Below are positions 16,530-24,740 of a stretch of 64,000 bases of DNA, piece by piece (the first letter of the stretch is position 1; each line of letters starts with the position of its first letter). A program made the position numbers and the translations under genes. The notes below the pieces were generated by a model. The model searched no databases, was not told where the DNA came from, and saw only the letters and a list, made by a program, of their open reading frames with translations. The DNA comes from Paraburkholderia translucens (GTDB taxonomy: Bacteria; Pseudomonadota; Gammaproteobacteria; Burkholderiales; Burkholderiaceae): the NCBI RefSeq assembly GCF_020881035.1, contig NZ_JAJITC010000012.1, positions 1-64,000 on the forward strand, written 5' to 3'.

Positions 16530-19283
16530 ATGAGTTCAGTTGAGAGTGCGGCGCCGTGGCATGCGCTTCCGGCCGGCGAAATCGAGCGGCAGTTCAACGT
16601 GGATCCCGCGCGCGGCCTCGACGCAGCGGATGCAAGCGGACGGCTAGCCACCTATGGGCCGAACCGGCTGCCGCATGGCAAGAAGAAGGGGCCCGTCGCA
16701 CGATTTCTCGCGCAGCTTCACAACATTCTCATCTACGTCCTGCTCGTGGCCGGTTTCACCAAGTTCATGCTGGGCCTTTGGCTCGACGGCTCGGTCATTC
16801 TGGCCGTCGTCATTCTCAACTCGCTGCTCGGTTTCCTGCAGGAAGGTCGTGCCGAGAAGGCGCTCGACTCGATACGCAACATGCTGTCCGCCGAGGCGCG
16901 CGTTCTGCGAGGCGGAGCGGTTCGCCTGATCCCCGCCGATGAGCTCGTTCCCGGCGACATCGTGCTACTGGAATCGGGCGATCGAATCCCGGCGGACATG
17001 CGACTGGTCGACGCCAGGAATTTGCGCACGGAGGAGGCGGCTCTCACGGGCGAATCCGTCCCGGCCGAGAAGAGCACTGCGGCGGTACCCGCCAAAGCCA
17101 CGGTCGGCGACCGCGAGAATATGGCGTTCTGCGGCACGATGGTCCTGTCCGGCCGGGCCACCGGCATCGTCGTGGCGACCGGGAGCCAGACGGAGCTCGG
17201 ACGGATCAACCAGATGCTCGCCGAGGTCAGCGCGCTCGAAACGCCGCTGCTGCGCCAGATCAAGAAGTTCGGCTACGTCATCACCGCGGTGATCGCCTGT
17301 GTCAGCGTACTGCTCTTCTCCTGGGGCCACTGGCTCGGACACATGAGCTTCGTCCAGCTGTTCCAGGCCATCGTGGGGATTGCGGTATCGGTCATCCCGG
17401 AAGGCCTGCCGGCGCTCATCACCATCACGCTCGCGATCGGTGTGCAGCGCATGGCCCAGCGCAACGCCATCATTCGCCGTCTACCGGCGGTCGAGACGCT
17501 CGGCGCCGTTTCGCGCATCTGCTCGGACAAGACGGGCACGCTGACCCTGATGGAGATGATGGTGAGTTCCGTCGTGACGGCGGATGCGGCCTATGCGGTG
17601 AGCGGCGAGGGCTACGCCCTCGACGGAGAGATCAGAGCCGATGGCAAGCCGATCGGCGCCGCGCCGGAGGCGCTCAAGCTGATGGGCCGCGTGTCACTGT
17701 TGTGCAACGACGCCGAACTCTTCGAGGCAGACGGAAAATGGAAAGTGGAGGGCGACCCGACCGAGGGCGCGCTCTATCCGTTCGCCGCCAAGCTGGGCAT
17801 GGACCGTGCCGCCGAGACGGCCGCCGCACCGAGAATCGACGCGATTCCTTTCGAGTCCGAGCACAAGTTCATGGCGACGCTGAACCGTTCGGCGGACGGC
17901 GAGATGCTGTTGGTGAAGGGCGCACCCGAAGTGATCCTCGAGCACTGCGACCGGCAGCAGACGGCGCAAGGCCCGGTGCCGCTCGATCGCGACCATTTCG
18001 CGAGGGAGGGCGACCGGCTCGCCGCGCAAGGCGAGCGCGTGCTCGGGCTGGCGTGGCTGCCGGACCCCGGCCTCCGCACGGGCGGTTTGGGGCCGCAGGA
18101 CCTGCCGCGCACCCTCGTGCTTCTCGGCCTCGTGGGCCTCATGGACCCGCCGCGCAAAGAGGCCATCGACGCCGTGCGTGAATGCCACGGAGGAGGCATC
18201 CGCGTCACGATGATCACGGGCGACCACAAGATCACGGCGGCGGCAATCGCCAGAATGCTGGGCATCGGCGACGGCAAGACGGCCGTGTCCGGCACCGAGA
18301 TCGAGGCCATGAACGACGCGGCGCTGCAGGAGTGCGTGCGCGGCGTCGACGTTTTCGCGCGCGCGAGCCCCGAGCACAAGCTGCGGCTCGTCAAGGCGAT
18401 TCAGGCGAACCGGCAGATCGTCGCGATGACGGGCGACGGCGTCAACGATGCGCCGGCGCTCAAGAAGGCGGACATCGGTGTGGCAATGGGCATCAAGGGT
18501 ACCGAGGTGACGAAGGAGGCGGCTGGGATGATCCTCGTCGACGACAATTTTGCTTCGATCTCCGCGGCGGTGAAGGAGGGGCGCACGGTCTACAACAACA
18601 TCGAGAAGGCGATGCTGTTCCTGCTGCCGACCAATGTCGCCCAAGGCGCGGTGATCGCGGTGGCGATCCTGTTCGCCTTCACGCTGCCGATCACGGCGCC
18701 GCAGATCCTGTGGGTCAACATGATCACTTCCGTCGCGCTCGGCCTGACCATTTCGTTCGAACCGCACGAGGCAGACGTCATGCGCCGCTCGCCCCGTGCC
18801 ATCGACCGGCCGATCGTCACGCGCTTCGGGATCTGGCGCATCCTCTTCGTGGGCGCGGCCCTCGTGATCTATACACTGTCGACCTTCTTCTGGATGAAGG
18901 AGCAAGGGGCGACGGATCAGATGGCGCGTACGGCTGCAGTCAACGCCATTACATTCGGCCAGGTGTTCTATCTCTTGAACATCCGGCATCTCATCGATTC
19001 GTCGCTGTCCGTGCGCGCGCATCAGGGCAATCGCTATCTGTGGTACGGAATAGCCGGTGTCGTGGTGTTGCAGCTTTTGTTCACTTATACGCTACCGTTC
19101 AATGCCATCTTCGACACCGAGGCTCTGCCCATGTCGGCGTGGGTGTGGCTCCTGTGTGGCGGCTTCCTGTTTTTCCTCGTGGTGGAGATGGAGAAGCTCG
19201 TGATCCGGCTCATACCTGCATTGAGAGGGATTGCGACTTCGCAGCATGAGGGCGCGGCCTTGCGCAATGATCCGGTGAGGTAG
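16530..19283 (+). CDS. P2-type cation-transporting ATPase (CtpF-like)
   Basis: This 917-residue P-type ATPase has the actuator motif TGESVPAEK, the M4 metal motif VIPEGLPALITITLA, phosphorylation at D333 in SDKTGTLT, and the hinge TGDGVNDAPALKKADIGVAMG. M6 reads LWVNMITSVALGLTISFEPHEADVM. SERCA pumps have a calcium-binding Asp in that position (NLVTDG), but here it is Ser, as I recall for M. tuberculosis CtpF-like pumps. The ion is therefore uncertain: Ca2+, Na+ or another cation. I start at the ATG at 16530, preceded by GAGACGAGG; an upstream start at 16482 would overlap ppk2. The N-terminal cation-ATPase domain (residues 8-75) and C-terminal six helices are complete. Confidence 0.9.
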   Translation: MSSVESAAPWHALPAGEIERQFNVDPARGLDAADASGRLATYGPNRLPHGKKKGPVARFLAQLHNILIYVLLVAGFTKFMLGLWLDGSVILAVVILNSLLGFLQEGRAEKALDSIRNMLSAEARVLRGGAVRLIPADELVPGDIVLLESGDRIPADMRLVDARNLRTEEAALTGESVPAEKSTAAVPAKATVGDRENMAFCGTMVLSGRATGIVVATGSQTELGRINQMLAEVSALETPLLRQIKKFGYVITAVIACVSVLLFSWGHWLGHMSFVQLFQAIVGIAVSVIPEGLPALITITLAIGVQRMAQRNAIIRRLPAVETLGAVSRICSDKTGTLTLMEMMVSSVVTADAAYAVSGEGYALDGEIRADGKPIGAAPEALKLMGRVSLLCNDAELFEADGKWKVEGDPTEGALYPFAAKLGMDRAAETAAAPRIDAIPFESEHKFMATLNRSADGEMLLVKGAPEVILEHCDRQQTAQGPVPLDRDHFAREGDRLAAQGERVLGLAWLPDPGLRTGGLGPQDLPRTLVLLGLVGLMDPPRKEAIDAVRECHGGGIRVTMITGDHKITAAAIARMLGIGDGKTAVSGTEIEAMNDAALQECVRGVDVFARASPEHKLRLVKAIQANRQIVAMTGDGVNDAPALKKADIGVAMGIKGTEVTKEAAGMILVDDNFASISAAVKEGRTVYNNIEKAMLFLLPTNVAQGAVIAVAILFAFTLPITAPQILWVNMITSVALGLTISFEPHEADVMRRSPRAIDRPIVTRFGIWRILFVGAALVIYTLSTFFWMKEQGATDQMARTAAVNAITFGQVFYLLNIRHLIDSSLSVRAHQGNRYLWYGIAGVVVLQLLFTYTLPFNAIFDTEALPMSAWVWLLCGGFLFFLVVEMEKLVIRLIPALRGIATSQHEGAALRNDPVR

Positions 19284-19387
19284 GGCTCCCGAGGTTCGCC
19301 GTGTCATGTATCAACGCTTGTTGCATGCGTCGTCCTGAGTGAGGAGAGCGCGTGCAGAACGTAACGTTCGCCCATCGGAGAGTGCTT

Positions 19388-19780
19388 ATGTCGCTGCACA
19401 TTCACACGCGTGCCGCCATGTTATTAATCGCCTGTGTCGTTTCTCTTGCCGAATCCGGAACGGCGTTCGCGATAAACCTTGGCTTCCTGAGAAACACACC
19501 GATCTCCGTGATGAGGCAGCGCGACCTGCAGGTGTTGAACGATGCCGCGCGTCTCGCACTCGATACTAAAGAGGATGGCGAATCACTCGACTGGGACAAT
19601 CACGGCACGCGCAATCCGGTGCGGATCGAGGGCACCGTCACACCTCGCGACACGGTTAAGGAAGGCGATCAAACCTGCCGCAAGATCACGCTCGTCGCAG
19701 TTGCGAGAGGTCAATCGCAGAGCTGGACTCCCACCGTGTGCGGGAAAGGCAACGGCCAGTGGGAGTTGCAGCAGCGTTAG
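19388..19780 (+). CDS. Exported RT0821/Lpp0805-like surface protein
   Basis: This 130-residue protein has a signal peptide (HTRAAMLLIACVVSLAESG, cleavage near AFA-IN, residues 26-28) and a C-terminal domain resembling the RT0821/Lpp0805 or 17-kDa surface-antigen-like family, with CRKITLVAVARGQSQ, then TPTVCGKGNGQWEL. The two cysteines probably form a disulfide in the periplasm. There is no lipobox. I start at 19388 (GGAGAG five bases upstream); a GTG at 19352 also has a plausible ribosome site. No function is known. It is convergent with the next gene across a hairpin. Confidence 0.65.
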   Translation: MSLHIHTRAAMLLIACVVSLAESGTAFAINLGFLRNTPISVMRQRDLQVLNDAARLALDTKEDGESLDWDNHGTRNPVRIEGTVTPRDTVKEGDQTCRKITLVAVARGQSQSWTPTVCGKGNGQWELQQR

Positions 19781-19825
19781 CGGGTAGTCGCCAGCATCGC
19801 GCGAAGTCCAACGCCTGGGTGAAAG

Positions 19826-19865
19826 CGGTGTCAGGCTGAGGGAATTTCTGACACCGGGAGCCTTT
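19826..19865. terminator. Bidirectional hairpin between convergent genes
   Basis: CGGTGTCAG (19826-19834) pairs perfectly with CTGACACCG (19848-19856) around a 13-base loop, and CCTTTTC follows on the plus strand. It lies between the stop of the surface-protein gene at 19780 and the stop of the convergent small exported protein at 19876, the expected place for a shared terminator. The T-run is short. Confidence 0.5.
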
Positions 19866-19875
19866 TCAGCAATTG

Positions 19876-20172
19876 TCATTGGCCGCCGGCCGGCGACGCT
19901 ACGCCCGGGGTTGCCAGCGTGTTGTTGACCCCGTAAGCGGGAGCATTTTTCTTCGGGGTACTGTTCATGCTATTCGGCTGCCCGGAGTCCGGCGACCAGG
20001 CTCCCTTGCCGCTATCCGTGTTGGTTGCGCCAGGTGTGCCGTAGCCGCTCGTTGGCTGGGCCGGCGACGTGACGCTCGGGGTCGCCAGCGTATTGTTGCT
20101 CTGTGCATGAGCACCGCCCGACAACATGAGTGCGGCGACGGCCGCGATTAGTGTGCTCGTTGCGCTTTTCAT
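19876..20172 (-). CDS. Small exported protein with duplicated NNTLATP motif
   Basis: This 98-residue protein has a signal peptide (MKSATSTLIAAVAALMLSGG, cleavage after AHA, residues 21-23), then a low-complexity Ser/Thr/Pro/Gly/Asn-rich mature part with no cysteine. The mature protein starts and ends with the same unit: SNNTLATPSVTSPAQ near residue 25 and NNTLATPGVASPAGG at the C-terminus, which suggests an internal duplication. I do not recognise a characterised family; it looks like small secreted proteins annotated as hypothetical in Burkholderiaceae. A Shine-Dalgarno-like AGGAGAAATG precedes it. Confidence 0.6.
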   Translation of the reverse strand: MKSATSTLIAAVAALMLSGGAHAQSNNTLATPSVTSPAQPTSGYGTPGATNTDSGKGAWSPDSGQPNSMNSTPKKNAPAYGVNNTLATPGVASPAGGQ

Positions 20173-20803
20173 GACTCATTTCTCCTAGATTGAACTGGAA
20201 TATCGATGCAAATGATCCGTTTGCAGTGGGCGCACGTGAGCAGTATTGACGACATGCAGTGCGCCGATAGCGCGGCATCGAGTCCTTAGCAGGAAATAAA
20301 AAGTTTAGGAAAGCAGTCGCTGATTATTCAATGCCTTGTTCGCAAGGGTGAATTGTCATTTTCGTGATTATCTCCGGTGGCCCGCTCCCTAATTTGACCG
20401 TGCACGCCTTCCCAGGCCAAATAGCGGAATCACGCCTGTGACCTGATTAGCATCGCGAACCAACGAATCAACGAAGCAACGACGGCGTAGGCACCGTCAA
20501 TCCGCGCATGATGGCTGCTCGCGCGACGCCCCTTGCGGACCGTACCCACTCTTCGTACCGACGGCTTGCTGTCAGCGGAATAAGTCGGCGAGCTCCTTCG
20601 TTTTTGACATCAGGTGAACAGGTGCGCGTGCCGGGTCTTTTTCCGGCGCCGCGCACGTCTGTGCAGTTCCGCACATTTGTCAGGCGACGCCGGTGATGCC
20701 GTGCGCGAAGCGTCGTCTTTGTCGTCCCGCTTTTCGCAGTGGGGTGGGCACCTGTGTGCCTGGAGAACCCCGGAGTGCGAAGCGGGCCGGAGGAGATGAT
20801 GAC
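20173..20803. other. 631-bp intergenic region
   Basis: No gene is supported, although several frames stay open on both strands because of base composition. It separates the divergent small exported protein and the outer-membrane cytochrome genes and must hold both promoters. The part near 20285-20360 is AT-richer (GCAGGAAATAAAAAGTTTAGG), and AGGAGATGATGAC just before 20804 is the ribosome site of the next gene. Confidence 0.4.
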
Positions 20804-22177
20804 ATGACACATATCGTCGCCATCCGTCGCCTGCTTCGACACGCCTGGATTGTGGCGATTGAGGCCATCTGTCTGCTTCACGTCCCCTCCGCCCTGGCGC
20901 TCCCGATATTCGCCCGTCAAACGGGACAAAGCTGTGTCGCTTGCCATGCAGGCGGACAGTTTCCCGAACTGACTCCCTATGGGCGAATGTTCAAGCTGAA
21001 CGGCTACACGTTTGGGGAACGCACCATTCCCGTTGCCGTGATGGCGACCGTCGACATGACGAAAACAAGAGTCAACCATGACGCGAGCGGCAACATCATT
21101 TCCCCCAAAGACGGCTTGCCGATTTTCGACGCCGCCAGCATCTTCCTGGCCGGCAAGATCACCGACAGGATCGGTGCGTTCACTCAGTTTACCTACTCGA
21201 ATTACGATCATCAGAACGGTGACGGCAGGTGGATCGGTCACTGGGGGTCCGACAACATGGACTTCCGATATGTGGACAGAATCATAGGGGACGCAAACGA
21301 CCTGATTCTCGGCGCCACGTTGCACAACAATCCGTCTGTGCAGGATGTCTGGAACAGCTCGCCGGCATGGAGCTATCCATACGTTTCCTCGTCAACGAGC
21401 GCGGTCGGCGCGCCGCAATTCCTGCCGATTTTGGAGGGCGCCCTCGCACAGCAGGTTGTCGGCGCCGGAGGCTACGCATACTGGAACCGGACGATTTATG
21501 CCGAGTTGTCGTTCTACAGTACGGCCGACGGCATCTGGTCGTTCATGAGCAAGGGAAGCAAGCCCGGCGACCTGAACCACCCGCAGACCTATCTGCGCGG
21601 CCACAATCCCTACTGGCGACTGGCCCTGACTCACGACTGGGGACCACACAGCGTCATGCTGGGAACCTTCGGCATCAATGTGAACGTCTACCCGAATGAC
21701 CCCAACGCATTGCCGATCTTCACACAGGGCGTAACCCGCTACCGCGATATTGGCTTCGATGCGCAGTATCAGTACCTGCTCGAACCGAACACCGTCACCG
21801 CGGAGGCCCGCTATATCCGCGAGAACATCAGCGATCCGCAGAACCTCGTTTATGGCGACAGCAAGTCGGCCAACCTCGGATCGCTGAGGCTGAAGCTCTC
21901 ATACGTCTACCAGGCCAAATACGGCATCAGTCTTTCTTTTTTCAACGTGACCGGCAGCCGTGACAGCGTCGCGTATCCGGGGAGTGCGAACTTCTCTCCG
22001 GCGACGCAAGGCTGGACTCCAGAAATATTCTGGATTCCGGTGCAGAACATGCGGGTGGGTGTGCAATACACGCACTTCACGAAATACCTTGGTGCGCACT
22101 CGAACTACGACGGGCTCGGACGCAATGCAAGCGACAACGACACGCTCTTTGTTTATCTCTGGGCGGCGTATTGGTGA
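20804..22177 (+). CDS. Outer-membrane beta-barrel protein with N-terminal c-type haem site
   Basis: This 457-residue protein has a signal peptide (residues 1-33, ending SALALP), then a haem c attachment motif CVACH (C44, C47, H48) in the context FARQTGQSCVACHAGGQFPELTPYGRMFKLNGYTFG. The rest alternates polar and aromatic residues in beta-strand style and ends in an aromatic residue (WAAYW), as in porins. I know such sequences as an uncharacterised family of cytochrome-domain outer-membrane proteins. Such a protein could pass electrons across, or at, the outer membrane; this is inference. The ATG at 20804 has AGGAG eight bases upstream; earlier in-frame starts lack a signal peptide. A dihaem cytochrome gene follows. 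Confidence 0.75.
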   Translation: MTHIVAIRRLLRHAWIVAIEAICLLHVPSALALPIFARQTGQSCVACHAGGQFPELTPYGRMFKLNGYTFGERTIPVAVMATVDMTKTRVNHDASGNIISPKDGLPIFDAASIFLAGKITDRIGAFTQFTYSNYDHQNGDGRWIGHWGSDNMDFRYVDRIIGDANDLILGATLHNNPSVQDVWNSSPAWSYPYVSSSTSAVGAPQFLPILEGALAQQVVGAGGYAYWNRTIYAELSFYSTADGIWSFMSKGSKPGDLNHPQTYLRGHNPYWRLALTHDWGPHSVMLGTFGINVNVYPNDPNALPIFTQGVTRYRDIGFDAQYQYLLEPNTVTAEARYIRENISDPQNLVYGDSKSANLGSLRLKLSYVYQAKYGISLSFFNVTGSRDSVAYPGSANFSPATQGWTPEIFWIPVQNMRVGVQYTHFTKYLGAHSNYDGLGRNASDNDTLFVYLWAAYW

Positions 22178-22222
22178 TGTCTCTTGCCGCGCGCTCCCGT
22201 CATCGGCTATTGAGGGGGATTT

Positions 22223-22975
22223 GTGAAAACCATGCCATATCTTCGTCCGGACAAATGCCCGGGACGCTGTTTTATGCCTCGTAAAATGGCAGCGATGTCG
22301 CGCTGGATCCTGCTCGCCACGTTGCTGGGTGACGCCGGCTGTCACGACATGGAGCATTCCAGGCGAATCGACGATCCTGCGATTGCCGGCAAGACGATCG
22401 CGTTGCAGGTGTGCTCGAACTGTCACGGCGTGAACGGCGTTTCTGTTTCTCCCACGTTTCCCTCGCTCGCGGGTCAGCAAAGAGAGTATCTGGTCAATCA
22501 GTTGATGGACTTCAGAGCCCATCGCCGGTCCGACCCAAATGCGAAAATATATATGTGGGGTTTCACGCACCTAAGCGATGCGCAGATCGACGAGCTTGCC
22601 GCGTACTTTTCGAGCCGTCCGCCACCGGCGGGCGGGCACGCCGATCCTCTGCTGGTCGACAACGGCAAAACGATTTTCGTATCCGGCTTGCCAGACAAGG
22701 GCGTGCCAGCGTGCAGCTCCTGTCATGGCGCACACGGTGAAGGCACAGGCGAGTTTCCGCGCCTGGCGGGCCAGCACGCGGATTACATCGTGAAGCAGTT
22801 GGCGATCTTTCAACACACGAGACAGAGACCTCGCGGCGAGGTGATGAGTGCGATCTGCGTCAAGCTGACGGAAGAGGAGATGCACTCGGTGGCGGCCTTT
22901 CTCGAAGCGTCCACGGCTCGCTCTGCGAAACCGGCTGACATGGGCACTGTCGAGACGGGATCCGCCCGCGAATAG
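22223..22975 (+). CDS. Dihaem cytochrome c (c4-like), exported
   Basis: This 250-residue protein has two class-I cytochrome c domains, each with one haem site: CSNCH (C64-H68) and CSSCH (C164-H168). Repeated LAGQ motifs (SLAGQQREYLVNQLMDFR and RLAGQHADYIVKQLAIF) are typical of cytochrome c4 and related periplasmic dihaem proteins. A hydrophobic segment (SRWILLATLLGDAG) ends at C40, which may be a lipid attachment site, though the -3 residue is atypical. The GTG start at 22223 lies five bases after GAGGGGG. It follows the haem-bearing outer-membrane protein by 45 bases, so the two probably form one operon moving electrons in the envelope. Confidence 0.82.
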   Translation: MKTMPYLRPDKCPGRCFMPRKMAAMSRWILLATLLGDAGCHDMEHSRRIDDPAIAGKTIALQVCSNCHGVNGVSVSPTFPSLAGQQREYLVNQLMDFRAHRRSDPNAKIYMWGFTHLSDAQIDELAAYFSSRPPPAGGHADPLLVDNGKTIFVSGLPDKGVPACSSCHGAHGEGTGEFPRLAGQHADYIVKQLAIFQHTRQRPRGEVMSAICVKLTEEEMHSVAAFLEASTARSAKPADMGTVETGSARE

Positions 22976-23084
22976 GCCGGTCACGGTGAATGGCGAGCCG
23001 GGCATTTGGTCTTTCGGAAACTGGCGAGGCGGGCGGAGGTCTCGTCCAGCTGGCGGTAAGTGAGATCTACGCCGAACTGGTGAA

Positions 23085-24485
23085 CTAGCTCAAGCCGAGC
23101 GCCTTCAACCGGCGGTAGAGCGTCCGCTCGCTCCACCCAAGATGTGACGCGAGTGCTTTACGCGTGCCGGGGAATGCTTTCACGAAGTCCATCAGTTCTT
23201 CATCGGGAAGTGCAGGCGAAGAGCGCGCCGGCGAGGACCGGCCGGCAATGCGCGCAGGTTCCGTCGCGGCTTGCCGTATGTAGTCCGGCAAATGCTCGGG
23301 GCGGATCACAGCGCCATCGGCAAGAAGACATGCGCGCTCGAGCACGTTGCGCATTTCACGAATATTGCCCGGCCATGCATATGCTTCCAGCCTCGCCAGT
23401 GCCTCGTGACTGGCCCTGAACTTGTGGCCTGACGCGCGGGCGCCCGCAGCATCTGCGTTGCCGATGCGCCGGAGAATGGAGTCGACGAGAAGCGGGATGT
23501 CATCGCGCCGCTCGCGCAATGGAGGCAGCAGGATCGGGAACGCACTGATCCTGTAGTACAGGTCTTGCCGGAATCGTCCGTCACGCGTCATTTCGAGCAA
23601 AGGCTTATGCGTTGCGGCAACGAGTCGAAAGTCCGCGTGCAACGTCTCGGTGCCGCCCACCCGGCGAAACGTGCCCGTCTCGATGAGGCGTAAGAGCTTC
23701 ACCTGCATCGATAACGGCACGTCACCGATTTCATCGAGGAACAGCGTACCGCCCTGCGCCGTCTCCAGAAGTCCGGGCTTTCGCGTGACGGCGCCCGTAA
23801 ACGCGCCTTTCTCGTAGCCGAAGAACTCGCTCTCGAACAACGACTCCGTGATGCCGGAGCAATCGACGACGACAAAGGGACTCTGCGCGCGTGTGCTCGC
23901 CTCGTGTAGCGCGGTGGCGAAGAGTTCCTTGCCCGTCCCGGATTCGCCGAGCAGCAGCACCGGCAACTTCGACGGCGCGACGCGATGCAACGCGGAGATC
24001 GCGTGATTGAAAGCGGCCGACCGTCCGACCAGTCCTTCCTCGCTCGGTTTGGCCGACGCACTGCGAACCGTCACGAGGCGCTCGACGTATGCAATAACGG
24101 CATGCTGCCCGCCGAATATGGGACGCAGTTCGACATCGACGTGCTCGGGGCCGCGCGGCGTGTAGTGAATGTGGAGCACGCGATCCGGGCCGCGCTGCTC
24201 CAGAGCGCGCTTCATCGGACAATGCTCTCCGGCCTGGTCACACGGCACGTCGTAGTGGTGTGAGATCTGATAGCACTTGTGGCCGATGTACGGTTCACCG
24301 GCAACGCCGAACTGGCGCTGGTACGCGGTGTTGGCCGCAAGAATCCGGTATTGCGGATCGAGCACGATCATGGGCTGAGGTTCGTGTTCGAGGTATGAGA
24401 CGAGCGCGCCAATGTCCGGCGTCCGCTCGCCGGCCGGGTTCGTCGGCAAAGCGTGCGTTTCAATGATGGGGATATGCGATTTCAT
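23085..24485 (-). CDS. fisR: FisR, sigma-54-dependent sulfane-sulfur sensor/activator
   Basis: This 466-residue regulator has an N-terminal PAS-like domain, an AAA+ sigma-54 interaction domain (GESGTGKE Walker A, GYEKGAFTGAVTRKPG contact loop, GTLFLDEIGDVP Walker B, R-finger region) and a C-terminal Fis helix-turn-helix (RKALASHLGWSERTLYRRLKALGL). In the PAS domain cysteines lie at 71, 82 and 89 (HKCYQISHHYDVPC, then EHCPM). Their 11 and 7 spacing equals that of C53/C64/C71 in Cupriavidus FisR, which senses polysulfide and activates pdo/sqr. Here it is divergent from pdo-sqr. The ATG at 24485 avoids an implausible 44-residue extension. Confidence 0.9.
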   Translation of the reverse strand: MKSHIPIIETHALPTNPAGERTPDIGALVSYLEHEPQPMIVLDPQYRILAANTAYQRQFGVAGEPYIGHKCYQISHHYDVPCDQAGEHCPMKRALEQRGPDRVLHIHYTPRGPEHVDVELRPIFGGQHAVIAYVERLVTVRSASAKPSEEGLVGRSAAFNHAISALHRVAPSKLPVLLLGESGTGKELFATALHEASTRAQSPFVVVDCSGITESLFESEFFGYEKGAFTGAVTRKPGLLETAQGGTLFLDEIGDVPLSMQVKLLRLIETGTFRRVGGTETLHADFRLVAATHKPLLEMTRDGRFRQDLYYRISAFPILLPPLRERRDDIPLLVDSILRRIGNADAAGARASGHKFRASHEALARLEAYAWPGNIREMRNVLERACLLADGAVIRPEHLPDYIRQAATEPARIAGRSSPARSSPALPDEELMDFVKAFPGTRKALASHLGWSERTLYRRLKALGLS

Positions 24486-24549
24486 GCCGCGCCATTCGAA
24501 AGAGGGTTCACCATAGCCGGCCGCAAGACCTCTGCCGGCACTGCCAATT

Positions 24550-24582
24550 CTGCCACGGCACTGCCGCATCTGGCAGTGGCAG
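24550..24582. promoter_or_regulatory. Candidate FisR enhancer (UAS), nested inverted repeats
   Basis: ACTGCC-GCATCT-GGCAGT (24560-24577) is a perfect inverted repeat, nested in an outer pair CTGCCAC (24550-24556) and GTGGCAG (24576-24582). More CTGCC half-sites lie just upstream. It sits about 100 bases before the -24 element of the divergent pdo promoter, the normal distance for an enhancer of a sigma-54 activator, and also immediately upstream of fisR itself. Confidence 0.65.
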
Positions 24583-24683
24583 CCTCGAACCCCGCGTGGC
24601 GTCGTCAGCCCCGCCACACGAGGATCAAAAAATGTCCTTTTGTATCAATCGACTTGCGGGCATCCAGCCGCCGCAGCCGCGGG

Positions 24684-24698
24684 TGGCACGAAGCTTGT
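24684..24698 (+). promoter_or_regulatory. Sigma-54 (-24/-12) promoter of pdo-sqr
   Basis: TGGCACG (24684-24690) and TTGT (24695-24698) give the GG and the GT of the -24 and -12 elements separated by exactly ten bases, matching YTGGCACGNNNNTTGCW except for T in place of C in the -12 GC. It lies 42 bases before the pdo start and fits the adjacent FisR-type activator. Confidence 0.85.
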
Positions 24699-24740
24699 AT
24701 AAGAGACCGCGACAAATTGATTCAGAGCGAGGAGATGGCG

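Noticed and set aside
20468..21325. Long minus-strand open frame opposite the outer-membrane cytochrome gene
   Set aside because: It is antisense to a gene with signal peptide, haem motif and ribosome site, and its translation has no recognisable features.
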